Numbered from the stretch's first letter, positions 16,593 to 25,583 are shown. The stretch is DNA of 64,000 nucleotides from Rhodobacter sp. (GCA_020637595.1 JACKKE010000010.1:62001-126000); one strand, 5' to 3'. Notes: generated by a model from the sequence alone, not told the origin. Translations and numbers: made by a program.

Positions 16593-17115
16593 AGTCGTGG
16601 CCCTCGGGATGGGCGGGCGTTGAATAGCGCGAGCCGGTTCCGGTGACCGCACCCCAGACGTTCAGCAGGCTGCGGATGATGACCGCGACGGCAAAGGGGG
16701 CATAGATCGCAAACACCCAGTAGAAGCGGATGCGCAGGGCGGGGGTGCGTTCGCGCCACATGAAGTCGATGTAGTCCCAGCATTTCGGCAGGGTCCAGGC
16801 CAGGATCGCGGCAACGGTCAGCCCGGTGATGACATCGAGGATCCGGCGCACACCCAGCGGCAGCCCGTTATAGACGATGTCGAGGCGAATGATGTCGACA
16901 TCGCGGACAACGAAGGCATAGCCGAACAGGATCCCCCAGAGCCAGGCGATCGACACGAATTCGACGGTCCAGTTGGTCCAACTTACCGGAAGCGCCAGGA
17001 CATAGCGAAAGGTGATCTGGAACAGGAAGGTCAGGAACATCGCCGCCAGCAACAGCGCGATGAAGTTCTCGGCGCGGCGTTGCAGCCAGCCGATGACGGG
17101 GGCGAGGCCGGGCAT
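16585..17115 (-). CDS. dctQ: TRAP transporter small permease subunit (DctQ)
   Basis: About 176 residues with four predicted transmembrane helices, for example LLLAAMFLTFLFQITFRYV and ISAIAWLW-like segments, plus the FVVRDVDIIRLD loop usual in DctQ. The start is taken as ATG 17115 after GGAAAG; a GTG 15 bases upstream is possible. It lies between DctP and DctM in one minus-strand operon and forms the membrane complex with DctM. Confidence 0.9.
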   Translation of the reverse strand: MPGLAPVIGWLQRRAENFIALLLAAMFLTFLFQITFRYVLALPVSWTNWTVEFVSIAWLWGILFGYAFVVRDVDIIRLDIVYNGLPLGVRRILDVITGLTVAAILAWTLPKCWDYIDFMWRERTPALRIRFYWVFAIYAPFAVAVIIRSLLNVWGAVTGTGSRYSTPAHPEGHDYD

Positions 17116-17190
17116 GGCAGGGCTTTCCACAGGGTCAGACTGCAGTGCCCCGTGAACCGGGGCACTGCGGGGTGATGCCGGCGGTGGGCC

Positions 17191-18174
17191 TTACTGGCCG
17201 ACGGCGTTGATGCGCTCGATCAGACCTTCGGGCCACGAGGCCGAGTAGTCCGAGTTCATATACATCTCGACGGCATGGGCCTGGAATGCAGCCAGATCGG
17301 GGGTATAGATGTCGATCCCCTGCGCCTCGAAAGCCGCCTGCAGTTCGTTTTCCTGGCGCAGCGTTTCCGCGTCGATGGCGGCCTCGAAGCGATCCGCACA
17401 CATCTGCACGCGCGCTTGCTGGTCGGCGGTCATGCTGTCCCATTTGGACTGCGAGATGACGAACTCGTTGGCGGCGATCAGGTGGTTGGTCAGCGCCATG
17501 TGGTTGATCAGCTCGTTGAAATGCATGGCGTTGGTGGCCGGAAAGCCGTTGTCCTGCGCGTCGATCGAGCCGGTCTGCAAGGCGGTGTAAACCTCGGTGA
17601 AGGGCACCGGCACCGGGGTCGCGCCCATCGCCTGGCCGACAAACTGCCAGCCCTCGCCACCCGGCATCCGCAGACGGACGCCGTTCAGATCCTCGGGCGT
17701 CATATAGCGGCGGTCCCCGATATAGGACAGGTGGCGCGCGCCGATATAGGGGAAGGCTAGGAAATGCACGCCGGTCTCGGCCGCGGCCTCGTTCAGCAGA
17801 TCGTCCAGCACGTCGCTGTTATAGACCGCCCGCATATGCGTATAGTCGCGGAACAGGAAGGGCATGCCGAGGATCCCGACCGCCGGAACCTGGTTCTGGA
17901 AGTCGAAGATCGCGAGGTTGCCCATATCCAGGTTGCCGCGCTGCATCGCGTTCAGCTCGGTGCCCTGCGCAAACAGGGTCGCGCCGTGATAGGGCTGGAA
18001 ATTGAACTCGTCGCCCAGGCAGCCACCGAATTCCGAATGCAGCAACTGCGAACGGATGTCGGTTTCCGGCACGGTGTCCGAATAGATCAGATCGACCGTG
18101 GCCGAGGCCACTCCGGTGGTGACGGTCAGCGCCAGCAGGCTGGTGGCGAGAGTGGTCTTCAGGGTCAAACGCAT
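17191..18174 (-). CDS. dctP: TRAP transporter substrate-binding protein (DctP)
   Basis: A 327-residue periplasmic binding protein. An N-terminal signal peptide (MRLTLKTTLATSLLALTVTTGVASA) is followed by the DctP fold. Family features include GNLDMGNLAIF, the substrate-contact region LNGVRLRMPGGEGWQFVGQAMGATPVPVPFTEVYTALQTG (an Arg at the RMPG motif binds carboxylate) and IDAQDNGFP. It captures a carboxylated solute for DctQM. It is the first transporter gene, 44 bases after the AroE-like gene in the same operon. Confidence 0.93.
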   Translation of the reverse strand: MRLTLKTTLATSLLALTVTTGVASATVDLIYSDTVPETDIRSQLLHSEFGGCLGDEFNFQPYHGATLFAQGTELNAMQRGNLDMGNLAIFDFQNQVPAVGILGMPFLFRDYTHMRAVYNSDVLDDLLNEAAAETGVHFLAFPYIGARHLSYIGDRRYMTPEDLNGVRLRMPGGEGWQFVGQAMGATPVPVPFTEVYTALQTGSIDAQDNGFPATNAMHFNELINHMALTNHLIAANEFVISQSKWDSMTADQQARVQMCADRFEAAIDAETLRQENELQAAFEAQGIDIYTPDLAAFQAHAVEMYMNSDYSASWPEGLIERINAVGQ

Positions 18175-18218
18175 TGTGCTCCTCCCATGCGCGTTCGTGG
18201 GGCCGGGGCCCCGGTGGT

Positions 18219-19100
18219 TCAGGTGAAACTGTCAAAGGTTGCCCGCATGCGGGCGGGATCCGGGGTGCATCCGGTGAACAACTCGAACGCCGCAACGGCC
18301 TGGAACACCGCCATGCCCGAGCCGTCGATCGTGTGGCAGCCCTTGGCGCGGGCCTGGGCCAGAAAGGTGGTCTCGAGGGGGAAATAGACGATATCGGCAA
18401 CCCAGTGCCGGGGTTCGACCAGCGCCATGTCGATGGGCGTGCCCGGCAGCTTGGCCATGCCCACCGGCGTTGCGTTGACGATCCCGTCCGCGGCCGCCGC
18501 AGCGACACGCAGATCCTTGACCGCCTTGGCCCGCCCGGCTCCCAGACGGGCCTCGATCGAGGCGATCAGCCCGCGCACGGCCTCCTGGTTGGTGTCGTGG
18601 ATGAACAACAGCCGCACGCCGTTGTCCAGCAAGGCATTGGCCACGGCGCCGCCGGCACCGCCAGCACCCAGCAGCAGCACGCTGCCCCGCGGCCGGTCGC
18701 CGATGGCGCGGCGGAATCCTTCGGTAAAGCCCGAATAATCGGTGTTATGGGCGATCCGGCGGCCGTCGCGAAACACCACCGTGTTGGTCGCGCCCACCGC
18801 GGCGGCCGACGGCGCGACCTCATCGACGCACCCCAGCGCCGAGCGTTTGAACGGAAAGGTCACGTTGACGCCAGCAAAGCCATCGGCCTGTGCCTGCCCC
18901 AACAGCGCGCCGATCGTCGGATGCGGCAGCGGCAGCGCATCGGTGTCGATCAGATCATAGGCATAGTCCAGCCCCAGGGCGCGCCCCTCCTCGACATGCA
19001 TCCGCGGGGTGCGCGACGCGCCGATCCCCGCCCCGATCAGGCCGACGCGAACCGGCAATGCACCGGGATGGCCCGGCAGGCTGTGAGCGGATGCAGACAT
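18219..19100 (-). CDS. Shikimate dehydrogenase-like oxidoreductase (AroE family)
   Basis: A 293-residue two-domain enzyme. The N-terminal substrate domain has GIGASRTPRMH and GVNVTFPFKRSAL, with the catalytic Lys in FPFKR. HNTDYSGF carries the conserved Asp, and the Rossmann motif is LLGAGGAGGAVANAL, ending with the GMAVFQAVAAFELFTG family segment. It reduces or oxidises the 3-dehydroshikimate/shikimate or quinate pair. Being the first gene of a TRAP transporter operon under a divergent TetR regulator, it is probably a catabolic quinate/shikimate-type enzyme rather than the biosynthetic AroE. Confidence 0.88.
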   Translation of the reverse strand: MSASAHSLPGHPGALPVRVGLIGAGIGASRTPRMHVEEGRALGLDYAYDLIDTDALPLPHPTIGALLGQAQADGFAGVNVTFPFKRSALGCVDEVAPSAAAVGATNTVVFRDGRRIAHNTDYSGFTEGFRRAIGDRPRGSVLLLGAGGAGGAVANALLDNGVRLLFIHDTNQEAVRGLIASIEARLGAGRAKAVKDLRVAAAAADGIVNATPVGMAKLPGTPIDMALVEPRHWVADIVYFPLETTFLAQARAKGCHTIDGSGMAVFQAVAAFELFTGCTPDPARMRATFDSFT

Positions 19101-19131
19101 GATTGCGGCGACTCCTCCTTCGCTGACGCCA

Positions 19132-19170
19132 AAATGTTCCCAGAAGTTAATTGTGTCAACAGAAATGTTC
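19132..19170. promoter_or_regulatory. Divergent promoter with repeated AAATGTTC boxes
   Basis: The octamer AAATGTTC occurs at 19132-19139 and 19163-19170, three helical turns apart. Between them a minus-strand -35 TTGACA (19154-19159) faces an AT-rich -10 (CATTTT/ACATTT at 19131-19137) for the aroE-TRAP operon. Repeat boxes bracketing the promoter suit binding by the divergent TetR protein. Confidence 0.5.
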
Positions 19171-19211
19171 GTCTAGGTTCATTTGCAAAGCGAGGGAGGA
19201 TGCGAATCCGC

Positions 19212-20840
19212 ATGGGAGAAGGTGTTTTCGGCCCCGGTTCGGGGCGCCAGACGTGGAAACAGAACCCCGAGGGCGTGCGCCGCGCGATCCTGGGCGCGGC
19301 GACAGTGGCGTTTGCGCGCAATGGTTATGCCTCGACCCGGGTCGAGGATATCGCCGCGCAAACTGCGACCTCGAAGCGCATGATCTATTACTACTTTGGC
19401 GACAAGGAGGGGCTGTATCGGCAGGTTCTCGAAGCCGCCTATGCCAAGGTCCGCGACGGCGAAGGGGCGCTGAGGCTTGACCACCTGCCGCCGGTCGCCG
19501 CGCTCAGGGCGCTGATCGAGTTCACCTTTGACCACCACCGCGCCAATCCCGATTTCATCCGCCTGGTGATGATCGAGAACGTGCACAACGCAGCCAACCT
19601 GCGCGCCTCGGGGCTGATGGAACGGGTGAACGCCGGCGCCATCGAGAAACTTGCAGATATCTGCGCCCGGGGCGAGGCCCAGGGGCTGTTCCGCACCGAT
19701 ATCACGCCGCTGGAACTGCACTGGCACATCAGCGCACTGTCGTTCTTCAACGTCTCGAACCGGCCCAGTTTCTCGGAAAGCTTCGGCACCGCGCTGTTCG
19801 AGGATGCCGGGCAGGAACGGCTGCGGGCGCAGACCGTGCAGTCGATCCTGCGGCTGGTGATGCACAATCCCGGCGACCTGGACATGCCCTCAACCAAGGA
19901 ACCCCCGATGATCAACCCCCAGCTTGAGCCCTTCCTGTCGGCCTGGACCGAGAAATGGTCCGCGCTCCCCCCCGGCGCCAGCCCCGCCGATCGCCGCAAA
20001 CGCTTCGAGGTGATCGCCGCCGAGATGCGCCTGCCGACCCCCGAGGGCGTCGATTGCGACGCCGAACACTGGATCGACAGCAGCGCCGGTCCGGTCCGGG
20101 TGCGCGTGTTTCGCCACACCTCGGGCGGCGTTCAGCCCTGCCTGATCTACATGCACGGCGGCGCCTGGATGCAGGGCTCGCCCGAAACGCATTGGGACAT
20201 CACCAGCCGCATCGCCGCCTGGAACCGGCAGACGGTGATCAGCGTGGACTACGCGCTGGCGCCGGAACATCCTTTTCCCGCCGCCATCGACCAGTGCAAC
20301 GCGGTGGCCCGCTGGACCCATGCCAATGCCGCGACGCTGGGCATTGATCCGGCGCGAATCGCCGTCGGCGGCGACAGCGCCGGCGGCAACCTGGCAGCGG
20401 CACTGGCGCTCGACCTGCGTGGCTCCGAGATTGCGCTGACGGCGCAGATGCTGGTCTATCCGGCCTGCGATTTCGACCAGTCGCGCCCCAGCTACATCGA
20501 GAACGCCGAGGCTCCGCTGCTGCAGGTCAAGGGCATGGACACGGTGAACGCGATGTATGCCCCCGACACCACGCAACTGCACACGAATCCCCGCGTGGCG
20601 CCCCTCGTTGCCGCCTCGCACGAGGGGCTGCCGCCGGCCTTCGTCGCCGTCGCCCAGAACGACCCGCTGCGCGATTCGGGCCTGGCCTATGCCGAAGCCC
20701 TGAAGGCCGCCGGCGTTCCTGTCGAAACCGACATGGGCCAGGGGTTGATCCACGGCTATCTGCGCTCGATGCGCTGGTGCGAGGCCAGCCGCGCCACGCT
20801 CAAACGCATGACGGACTGGCTGCAGGCCCAACAGGGCTGA
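19212..20840 (+). CDS. TetR regulator fused in frame to an HSL-type alpha/beta hydrolase
   Basis: One open frame of about 542 residues. Residues 1 to about 225 are a TetR regulator with the helix-turn-helix STRVEDIAAQTATSKRMIYYYFGDKEGLY. After a short linker (NPGDLDMPSTKEPP) comes a hormone-sensitive-lipase-type hydrolase with HGGAW near residue 315 (oxyanion hole) and GDSAGG near 388 (nucleophile Ser). The acid is in the ND-L region and the catalytic His in GLIHGYL. No stop codon separates the domains, but an internal Shine-Dalgarno and ATG lie at the junction (19896-19910). Separate translation of the hydrolase is therefore possible. ATG 19200 is an alternative first start. Confidence 0.75.
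   Translation: MGEGVFGPGSGRQTWKQNPEGVRRAILGAATVAFARNGYASTRVEDIAAQTATSKRMIYYYFGDKEGLYRQVLEAAYAKVRDGEGALRLDHLPPVAALRALIEFTFDHHRANPDFIRLVMIENVHNAANLRASGLMERVNAGAIEKLADICARGEAQGLFRTDITPLELHWHISALSFFNVSNRPSFSESFGTALFEDAGQERLRAQTVQSILRLVMHNPGDLDMPSTKEPPMINPQLEPFLSAWTEKWSALPPGASPADRRKRFEVIAAEMRLPTPEGVDCDAEHWIDSSAGPVRVRVFRHTSGGVQPCLIYMHGGAWMQGSPETHWDITSRIAAWNRQTVISVDYALAPEHPFPAAIDQCNAVARWTHANAATLGIDPARIAVGGDSAGGNLAAALALDLRGSEIALTAQMLVYPACDFDQSRPSYIENAEAPLLQVKGMDTVNAMYAPDTTQLHTNPRVAPLVAASHEGLPPAFVAVAQNDPLRDSGLAYAEALKAAGVPVETDMGQGLIHGYLRSMRWCEASRATLKRMTDWLQAQQG
19896..19910 (+). promoter_or_regulatory. Internal ribosome binding site and ATG at the TetR/hydrolase junction
   Basis: AAGGA (19896-19900) stands 7 bases before ATG (19908-19910), in frame with the TetR reading frame. 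Initiation here would give a 310-residue free hydrolase beginning MINPQLEPFLSAW, the normal N-terminus for this family. The arrangement looks like two coupled genes whose separating stop codon has been lost. Confidence 0.55.
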
Positions 20841-20868
20841 CCTCGCCCCGCGATGGAGGCACCGGCGT

Positions 20869-20899
20869 CGCCCCGGGGCAAGGGATCTTGTCCGGGGCG
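20869..20899 (+). terminator. GC-rich hairpin downstream of the hydrolase
   Basis: The stem CGCCCCGG with CCGGGGCG is extended inward by GGCAAG/CTTGTC. It lies 28 bases past the stop. There is no U tract, so confidence as a terminator is limited. The rest of 20900-21038 shows nothing recognisable. Confidence 0.4.
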
Positions 20900-21038
20900 G
20901 GCCTCATCCGGCCATCAGGCACGCGGCATCTCGCGCGCCGGCGGATCCCCGGGGCGTCAGCGGCCCGGCAACAACGCCGTTCAAGACGCGCGGCGACAGC
21001 GCCGGCGTCGGATAAATCAGAGGTCAATGTGGATGATT

Positions 21039-21114
<76 letters not shown>

Positions 21115-21257
21115 ACCGAGGTGCCGCCGTTTCCGGCTGCGAGGCGGGGTTTAGGGCTTCGCACGGGCGAGATCAAGCGAAAAAACGCGGCCCGTGGAAA
21201 ACTCTTTTCGCACCCGGCAACGGCACGACCAACCCGTCTCTTCAGGCCAAAAAGAAA

Positions 21258-21278
21258 GCGGGCATCCAGGATGCCCGC
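21258..21278 (-). terminator. Rho-independent terminator of the FYDLN-type gene
   Basis: Arms GCGGGCATCC and GGATGCCCGC pair around one to five bases. On the minus strand the stem is followed by TTTCTTTTTGG. It lies 27 bases past the stop of the acidic-protein gene. Confidence 0.85.
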
Positions 21279-21304
21279 CTTGTCCGTTCCGGTTCTTTCG
21301 GGCC

Positions 21305-21631
21305 TCAGCCCTCGTCGTCCTCGCCGGCGACGTCCCCGAGGTCGTCGAACGACACGGTATCGTCGTCCTCTTCCTCCAGCAGATCGTCATCGGTTTCGAC
21401 CGCGACATCATCGTCGTCCAGCAGGACGTCATCATCCTCGATCGCGGTCGACGCAGCCGATTTGGATTTGTTCGAATCACCCTGCAGCGGGGCACTGCCT
21501 TTGCGGCCGGGAAGGTCGATCGGAACGATCTCGCCGGTATACGGGCTGACCACGGGCGACTTGTTCAGGTCGTAGAATCGCTTGCCCGTCGCCGGGCAAA
21601 GGCGCTTCACACCCCATTCTTCCTTGGACAT
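21305..21631 (-). CDS. TIGR02300-type FYDLN acid domain protein
   Basis: A 108-residue protein of the alphaproteobacterial TIGR02300 family. The conserved N-terminus is KEEWGVKRLCPATGKRFYDLNK with SPYTGE, and the tail is strongly acidic with repeated Asp/Glu runs (DDDVLLDDDD, EEEDDDT). The start at 21631 follows GGAAGGGA; the upstream extension is not conserved-looking. Function is unknown; a zinc-ribbon-like start and acidic tail suggest nucleic-acid or protein binding. It stands alone next to tRNA-Ala. Confidence 0.92.
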   Translation of the reverse strand: MSKEEWGVKRLCPATGKRFYDLNKSPVVSPYTGEIVPIDLPGRKGSAPLQGDSNKSKSAASTAIEDDDVLLDDDDVAVETDDDLLEEEDDDTVSFDDLGDVAGEDDEG

Positions 21632-21759
21632 GGACGTCCCTTCCATACGCTTTGAACGACGCCCGTTGCCATATGTGGATCGGCTTGTCAAAGCCTTTGT
21701 GGCCGTGTTTTTGTGGGCCGGCCGACCGGCGCCCGAAGCGGCGCCCGAAAAGGAATGCG

Positions 21760-22461
21760 ATGCGCAACGAGCCCGAGATCATTCACCTGCCCGGCGACCC
21801 GCCGCTCAGGATCCGCTGGAACCGTTCGACACGGGCGCGGCGCCTGTCTCTGAAAGTGTCGCGGCTCGATGGCAGCGTGACGCTGACCCTGCCGCAACGC
21901 GCCTCTGCGCGCAGTGCGATGGCCTTTCTCAACGACCGCCGCGACTGGCTGACCCGCGCGATGGAGGGGGTCGACGGCCCCGTGCCGGTCGCCCCCGGCA
22001 CCGCGCTGCCGGTCGAGGGGGCACCGTTGCGCCTGACGCCCGCCGACACCCGTGTCGCCCGCATCGACGGCGACCGCCTGCTGGTGCCCGCCGCCCGTCC
22101 CGAGGCCGCCGCGCTGGCCTTCCTCAAGACCCGCGCCCGGGCACGGCTGGCCGAGCGGGTGGCTGCGCATGCCCGGGCGCTGGGGCGCGCGCCGGGCAAG
22201 CTGACGCTGCGCGACACGCGCTCGCGCTGGGGGTCGTGCACCGCCGCGGGGGATCTGATGTTCAGCTGGCGGCTGATCATGGCGCCGCCGCGGATCCTCG
22301 ATTATGTCGCCGCGCATGAAGTCGCGCATCTCGTGCACATGAACCATTCGCCCGCCTTCTGGGCGCTGGTCGCGCGGCTTTTCCCCGCCCATGCCGAGGC
22401 CCGGCGCTGGCTGAAGGCCGAGGGGGCGACGCTGCATCACTATCGCTTCTTGGACGCTTGA
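21760..22461 (+). CDS. YgjP-like metallopeptidase (SprT/M48-related)
   Basis: A 233-residue cytosolic protein of the YgjP/DUF45 family. The zinc site HEVAH is near residue 185, after SRWGSCTAAGDLMFSWRLIMAP; the downstream HSPAFWALVARLFP completes the family pattern, with a third ligand region. Members are predicted zinc peptidases sometimes tied to restriction-modification or ubiquitin-like systems; neither is present here. The start at 21760 is chosen because AAGGA is 5-9 bases upstream. Confidence 0.88.
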   Translation: MRNEPEIIHLPGDPPLRIRWNRSTRARRLSLKVSRLDGSVTLTLPQRASARSAMAFLNDRRDWLTRAMEGVDGPVPVAPGTALPVEGAPLRLTPADTRVARIDGDRLLVPAARPEAAALAFLKTRARARLAERVAAHARALGRAPGKLTLRDTRSRWGSCTAAGDLMFSWRLIMAPPRILDYVAAHEVAHLVHMNHSPAFWALVARLFPAHAEARRWLKAEGATLHHYRFLDA

Positions 22462-22493
22462 CCTCCGCCCCCGGTTTGTGATCACGCTGGGCC

Positions 22494-23153
22494 ATGCTGC
22501 GCCCGCCCCGCAACTCTCCGGCCGACCTGTCCGCCCTGTCCGCGCATGACCGGGTCTATCGGACGTTGCGCACCCAGGTGATGCATGGCGAACTGGCCCC
22601 CGGCCAGGCCCTGACCCTGCGCGGCATCGCCCGCGATTTCGGCGTGTCGATGACCCCCGCACGCGAGGCCGTGCAACGGCTGGTGGCCGAGGGCGCGCTG
22701 AGCATGTCGGCCTCGGGTCGGGTGACCACGCCGGAACTGTCGAACGAACGCATCGAGGAACTCGCCTCGATCCGCGCGCTTCTGGAGCCCGAACTGGGCA
22801 GCCGCGCCCTGCCCCGCGCCCATTCCGCGCTGATCGACCGGATGGAGGCGATCAACGCCGCCAACACCGATGCCGTGACCCGCCAGGATCCGGTGACCTA
22901 TGTGCGCACCAACCTGGAATTCCACCGCACCCTCTATCTGCGGGCACAGAGCCCGGCGATGCTGGCGCTGGTGGAAACCCTCTGGCTGCAACTGGGACCG
23001 ACGATGAGCGCCCTCTACAGCCGCCTGCGCCGCAACACCCCGCCCCCGCATCACAAGATGATCATCGCCGCCCTCAAGGCCGGCGACGACCCCGGCCTGC
23101 GGCTGGCGATTCGCACCGACGTGACGCAAGGGCTGCGCCACCTCGCCGCCTGA
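22494..23153 (+). CDS. GntR family regulator (FCD subfamily)
   Basis: A 219-residue regulator. The winged helix at residues 18-80 contains the GntR signature LTLRGIARDFGVSMTPAREAVQRLVAEGAL. The all-helical FCD effector domain follows, with FHRTLY and HHKMIIAALKAGD, whose His/Asp residues usually bind a metal and a carboxylic acid. It starts 33 bases after the YgjP-like gene and converges with gpsA, so its targets cannot be told from position. Confidence 0.9.
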   Translation: MLRPPRNSPADLSALSAHDRVYRTLRTQVMHGELAPGQALTLRGIARDFGVSMTPAREAVQRLVAEGALSMSASGRVTTPELSNERIEELASIRALLEPELGSRALPRAHSALIDRMEAINAANTDAVTRQDPVTYVRTNLEFHRTLYLRAQSPAMLALVETLWLQLGPTMSALYSRLRRNTPPPHHKMIIAALKAGDDPGLRLAIRTDVTQGLRHLAA

Positions 23154-23156
23154 GGG

Positions 23157-24128
23157 TCAGCCCCGCTCGTGCCGCAGCGGGCGTGACAGCAGCAGATCCC
23201 GCGCCTCGGCCAGCCCCACCTTGCCAAGCAGCAGCGCCGACACCATGCAGGTGACCGGCAGCTGGTTGGGATCGGCATCGGCGGCGATGGCATGCGCCGT
23301 CATCACCCCCTCGACCGTCGCGGTGGCATCGGGCAGTTCGCCGGCCCCGATCGCCAGCCCATACCGGAAATTGCGCGATTTCTCCGAGGTGCAGGTCAGC
23401 ACCAGATCGCCAAAGCCCGACAGGCCCCACAGGGTCTCGGCCTCGGCCCCGCGGGCCTGCGCCAACCGCGTGATCTCGGCAAAGCCGCGGGTCATCAGGG
23501 CGGCGCGCGCACTCTCGCCCAGTCCGGCGCCCAGCACGATCCCCGCGGCGATGGCGATGACGTTCTTCAACGCTCCGCCCAGCTGCGCGCCCAGCATATC
23601 GTGGCTCAGGTAAAGGCGCAGATTGTGACTGGCCAGCGCCGCCTGCAGCGCCTCGTCGCCCGCATCGCCACAGGCCAGCGTCAGCGCGGTCGGCTTGCCC
23701 CGGGCGATATCGGCGGCAAAGCTGGGACCGGTCAGCACCGCCGTCCGCGCGCCGGGAATCACATCATCCACCACCTGCGTCGGCAACAGCCCCGAGCCCA
23801 GCTCGACCCCCTTGCAGCAGACCACCAGCCGCCGCCCGGCCAGCGCCTCGGCGTGGGCCTGCAACACACCGCGCAGCATCTGGGTCGGCACCGACAGCAG
23901 CACCACCGGCGCGCGCGCCGCCTCGGCGAGGTCCGCGCCGGGCTGCACACCCTCCGGCAGGATCGCCCCCGGCAACCGGCCCGCGTTCTCGCGCAGCGCC
24001 GCCATCGCCGCCGCCTGCGCCGGGTCGCGCACCCACAACGCCACGCGCCGCCCACCCTGCGCCAGCGCAATCGCCAAGGCCGTGCCAAAGGCCCCGCCGC
24101 CCAGAATTCCGATGTCAGGCCCGCTCAT
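23157..24128 (-). CDS. gpsA: Glycerol-3-phosphate dehydrogenase [NAD(P)+]
   Basis: A 323-residue cytosolic enzyme that reduces dihydroxyacetone phosphate to sn-glycerol-3-phosphate for phospholipid synthesis. The Rossmann motif GGGAFGTALA is at residues 9-18. TGPSFAADIARGKPTAL, the catalytic Lys in LGGALKNVIAIAAGI and GLSGFGDLVLTCTSEKSRNFRYG are all family signatures. It converges with the GntR gene (3 bases apart) and is divergent from pncB. Confidence 0.95.
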   Translation of the reverse strand: MSGPDIGILGGGAFGTALAIALAQGGRRVALWVRDPAQAAAMAALRENAGRLPGAILPEGVQPGADLAEAARAPVVLLSVPTQMLRGVLQAHAEALAGRRLVVCCKGVELGSGLLPTQVVDDVIPGARTAVLTGPSFAADIARGKPTALTLACGDAGDEALQAALASHNLRLYLSHDMLGAQLGGALKNVIAIAAGIVLGAGLGESARAALMTRGFAEITRLAQARGAEAETLWGLSGFGDLVLTCTSEKSRNFRYGLAIGAGELPDATATVEGVMTAHAIAADADPNQLPVTCMVSALLLGKVGLAEARDLLLSRPLRHERG

Positions 24129-24228
24129 CCCCGTCCTTTCACGCCGTTTCCGGCGATACAGCCCCTTTGCACCCGTGCCATGCTGACGCTAAGAGGAACA
24201 AACGCCCCGAGCCGGCAGGAGGGCCGAC

Positions 24229-25521
24229 ATGGTCGATATCGCAACCCGCGTGCACAATCACAACTGGAAGATCGACCCGATCGTCCGGTCGCTGATCGAT
24301 ACCGACTTCTACAAGCTTCTGATGTGCCAGTCGATCTTTCGCAACCGGCCCGACACGCGCGTCACCTTCTCGCTGATCAACCGCACCACCTCGATCCGGC
24401 TGGCCGACCTGATCGACGAGGGTGAACTGATCGAACAGCTCGACCATGTGCGCAGCCTCAGCCTGACCCGCGGCGAGAGCACCTGGCTCAGGGGCAACAC
24501 CTTCTACGGCAAGCGCCAGATGTTCCGCCCGGACTTCATGGAATGGTTCGAGAACCTTCGCCTGCCGCCCTATCAGCTGGAAAAGCGCGACGGCCAGTAT
24601 GAATTGACCTTCGAGGGCGCCTGGCACGAGGTCATGCTGTGGGAAATCCCGGCGCTGGCCATCCTGATGGAACTGCGCTCGCGCGCGGTGCTGCGCAGCA
24701 TGGGCAAGTTCGAGCTGCGGGTGCTCTATGCCCGGGCGATGACCCGGGTCTGGGACAAGGTGCAGCGCCTGCGCACCATCGACGGGCTGAAACTGGCCGA
24801 TTTCGGCACCCGGCGGCGGCACAGCTACCTGTGGCAGGAATGGTGCGTGCAGGCGATGATGGAAGGGCTGGGCGACGCCTTCACCGGCACCTCGAACTGC
24901 CGCATCGCGATGAAGAACGACATCGAGGCAATCGGCACCAACGCGCACGAACTGCCGATGGTCTATGCCGCGCTGGCGGACACCGACGAGGAACTGGCCG
25001 AAGCCCCCTACAAGGTGCTGGCCGACTGGCACGACGAACACGAAGGCAACCTGCGCATCATCCTGCCCGACACCTTCGGCACCGAAGGCTTCCTGCGCAA
25101 CGCCCCCGACTGGCTGGCAACCTGGACCGGCATCCGCATCGATTCCGGCGACCCCGCCGCCGGCGCCGAAACCGCGATCCGCTGGTGGAAATCGCGTGGC
25201 GAGGATCCCACGAAAAAACTGGTGATCTTCTCGGACGGCCTCGACGTCGACAAGATCGAGGCCCTGCACGCGCAGTTCGCCGGCCGGGTCAAGGTCTCGT
25301 TCGGCTGGGGAACCCTGCTGACCAACGACTTCCGCGGCCTCGTCGCAGGCGACGGACTCGCCCCCTTCTCGCTGGTGTGCAAGGCCGTCTCGGCCAATGG
25401 CCGGCCGACGGTGAAACTCAGCGACAACCCCAACAAGGCGATGGGCCCCGCCGACGAGGTCGCGCGCTATAAGCGCGTGTTCGGCGTGGGTGCGCAGACG
25501 GCAATGGATGTCCTGGTGTGA
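24229..25521 (+). CDS. pncB: Nicotinate phosphoribosyltransferase
   Basis: A 430-residue enzyme joining nicotinate and PRPP to nicotinate mononucleotide in NAD salvage. Family features: LIDTDFYKLLMCQSIF at the start, FGTRRRHSYLWQ, GTSNCRIAMKN (region of the regulatory His), IRIDSGDPAAGAETAIRWW, FSDGLDVDKIEAL and VSFGWGTLLTND. It has a strong Shine-Dalgarno (CAGGAGGG). Monocistronic; divergent from gpsA. Confidence 0.95.
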   Translation: MVDIATRVHNHNWKIDPIVRSLIDTDFYKLLMCQSIFRNRPDTRVTFSLINRTTSIRLADLIDEGELIEQLDHVRSLSLTRGESTWLRGNTFYGKRQMFRPDFMEWFENLRLPPYQLEKRDGQYELTFEGAWHEVMLWEIPALAILMELRSRAVLRSMGKFELRVLYARAMTRVWDKVQRLRTIDGLKLADFGTRRRHSYLWQEWCVQAMMEGLGDAFTGTSNCRIAMKNDIEAIGTNAHELPMVYAALADTDEELAEAPYKVLADWHDEHEGNLRIILPDTFGTEGFLRNAPDWLATWTGIRIDSGDPAAGAETAIRWWKSRGEDPTKKLVIFSDGLDVDKIEALHAQFAGRVKVSFGWGTLLTNDFRGLVAGDGLAPFSLVCKAVSANGRPTVKLSDNPNKAMGPADEVARYKRVFGVGAQTAMDVLV

Positions 25522-25583
25522 CAGGGTGGCGAGCCAATGAACGCTCCCTGCGCCAAAGCGGGATTCGCCCCCCTGGAAACCCC

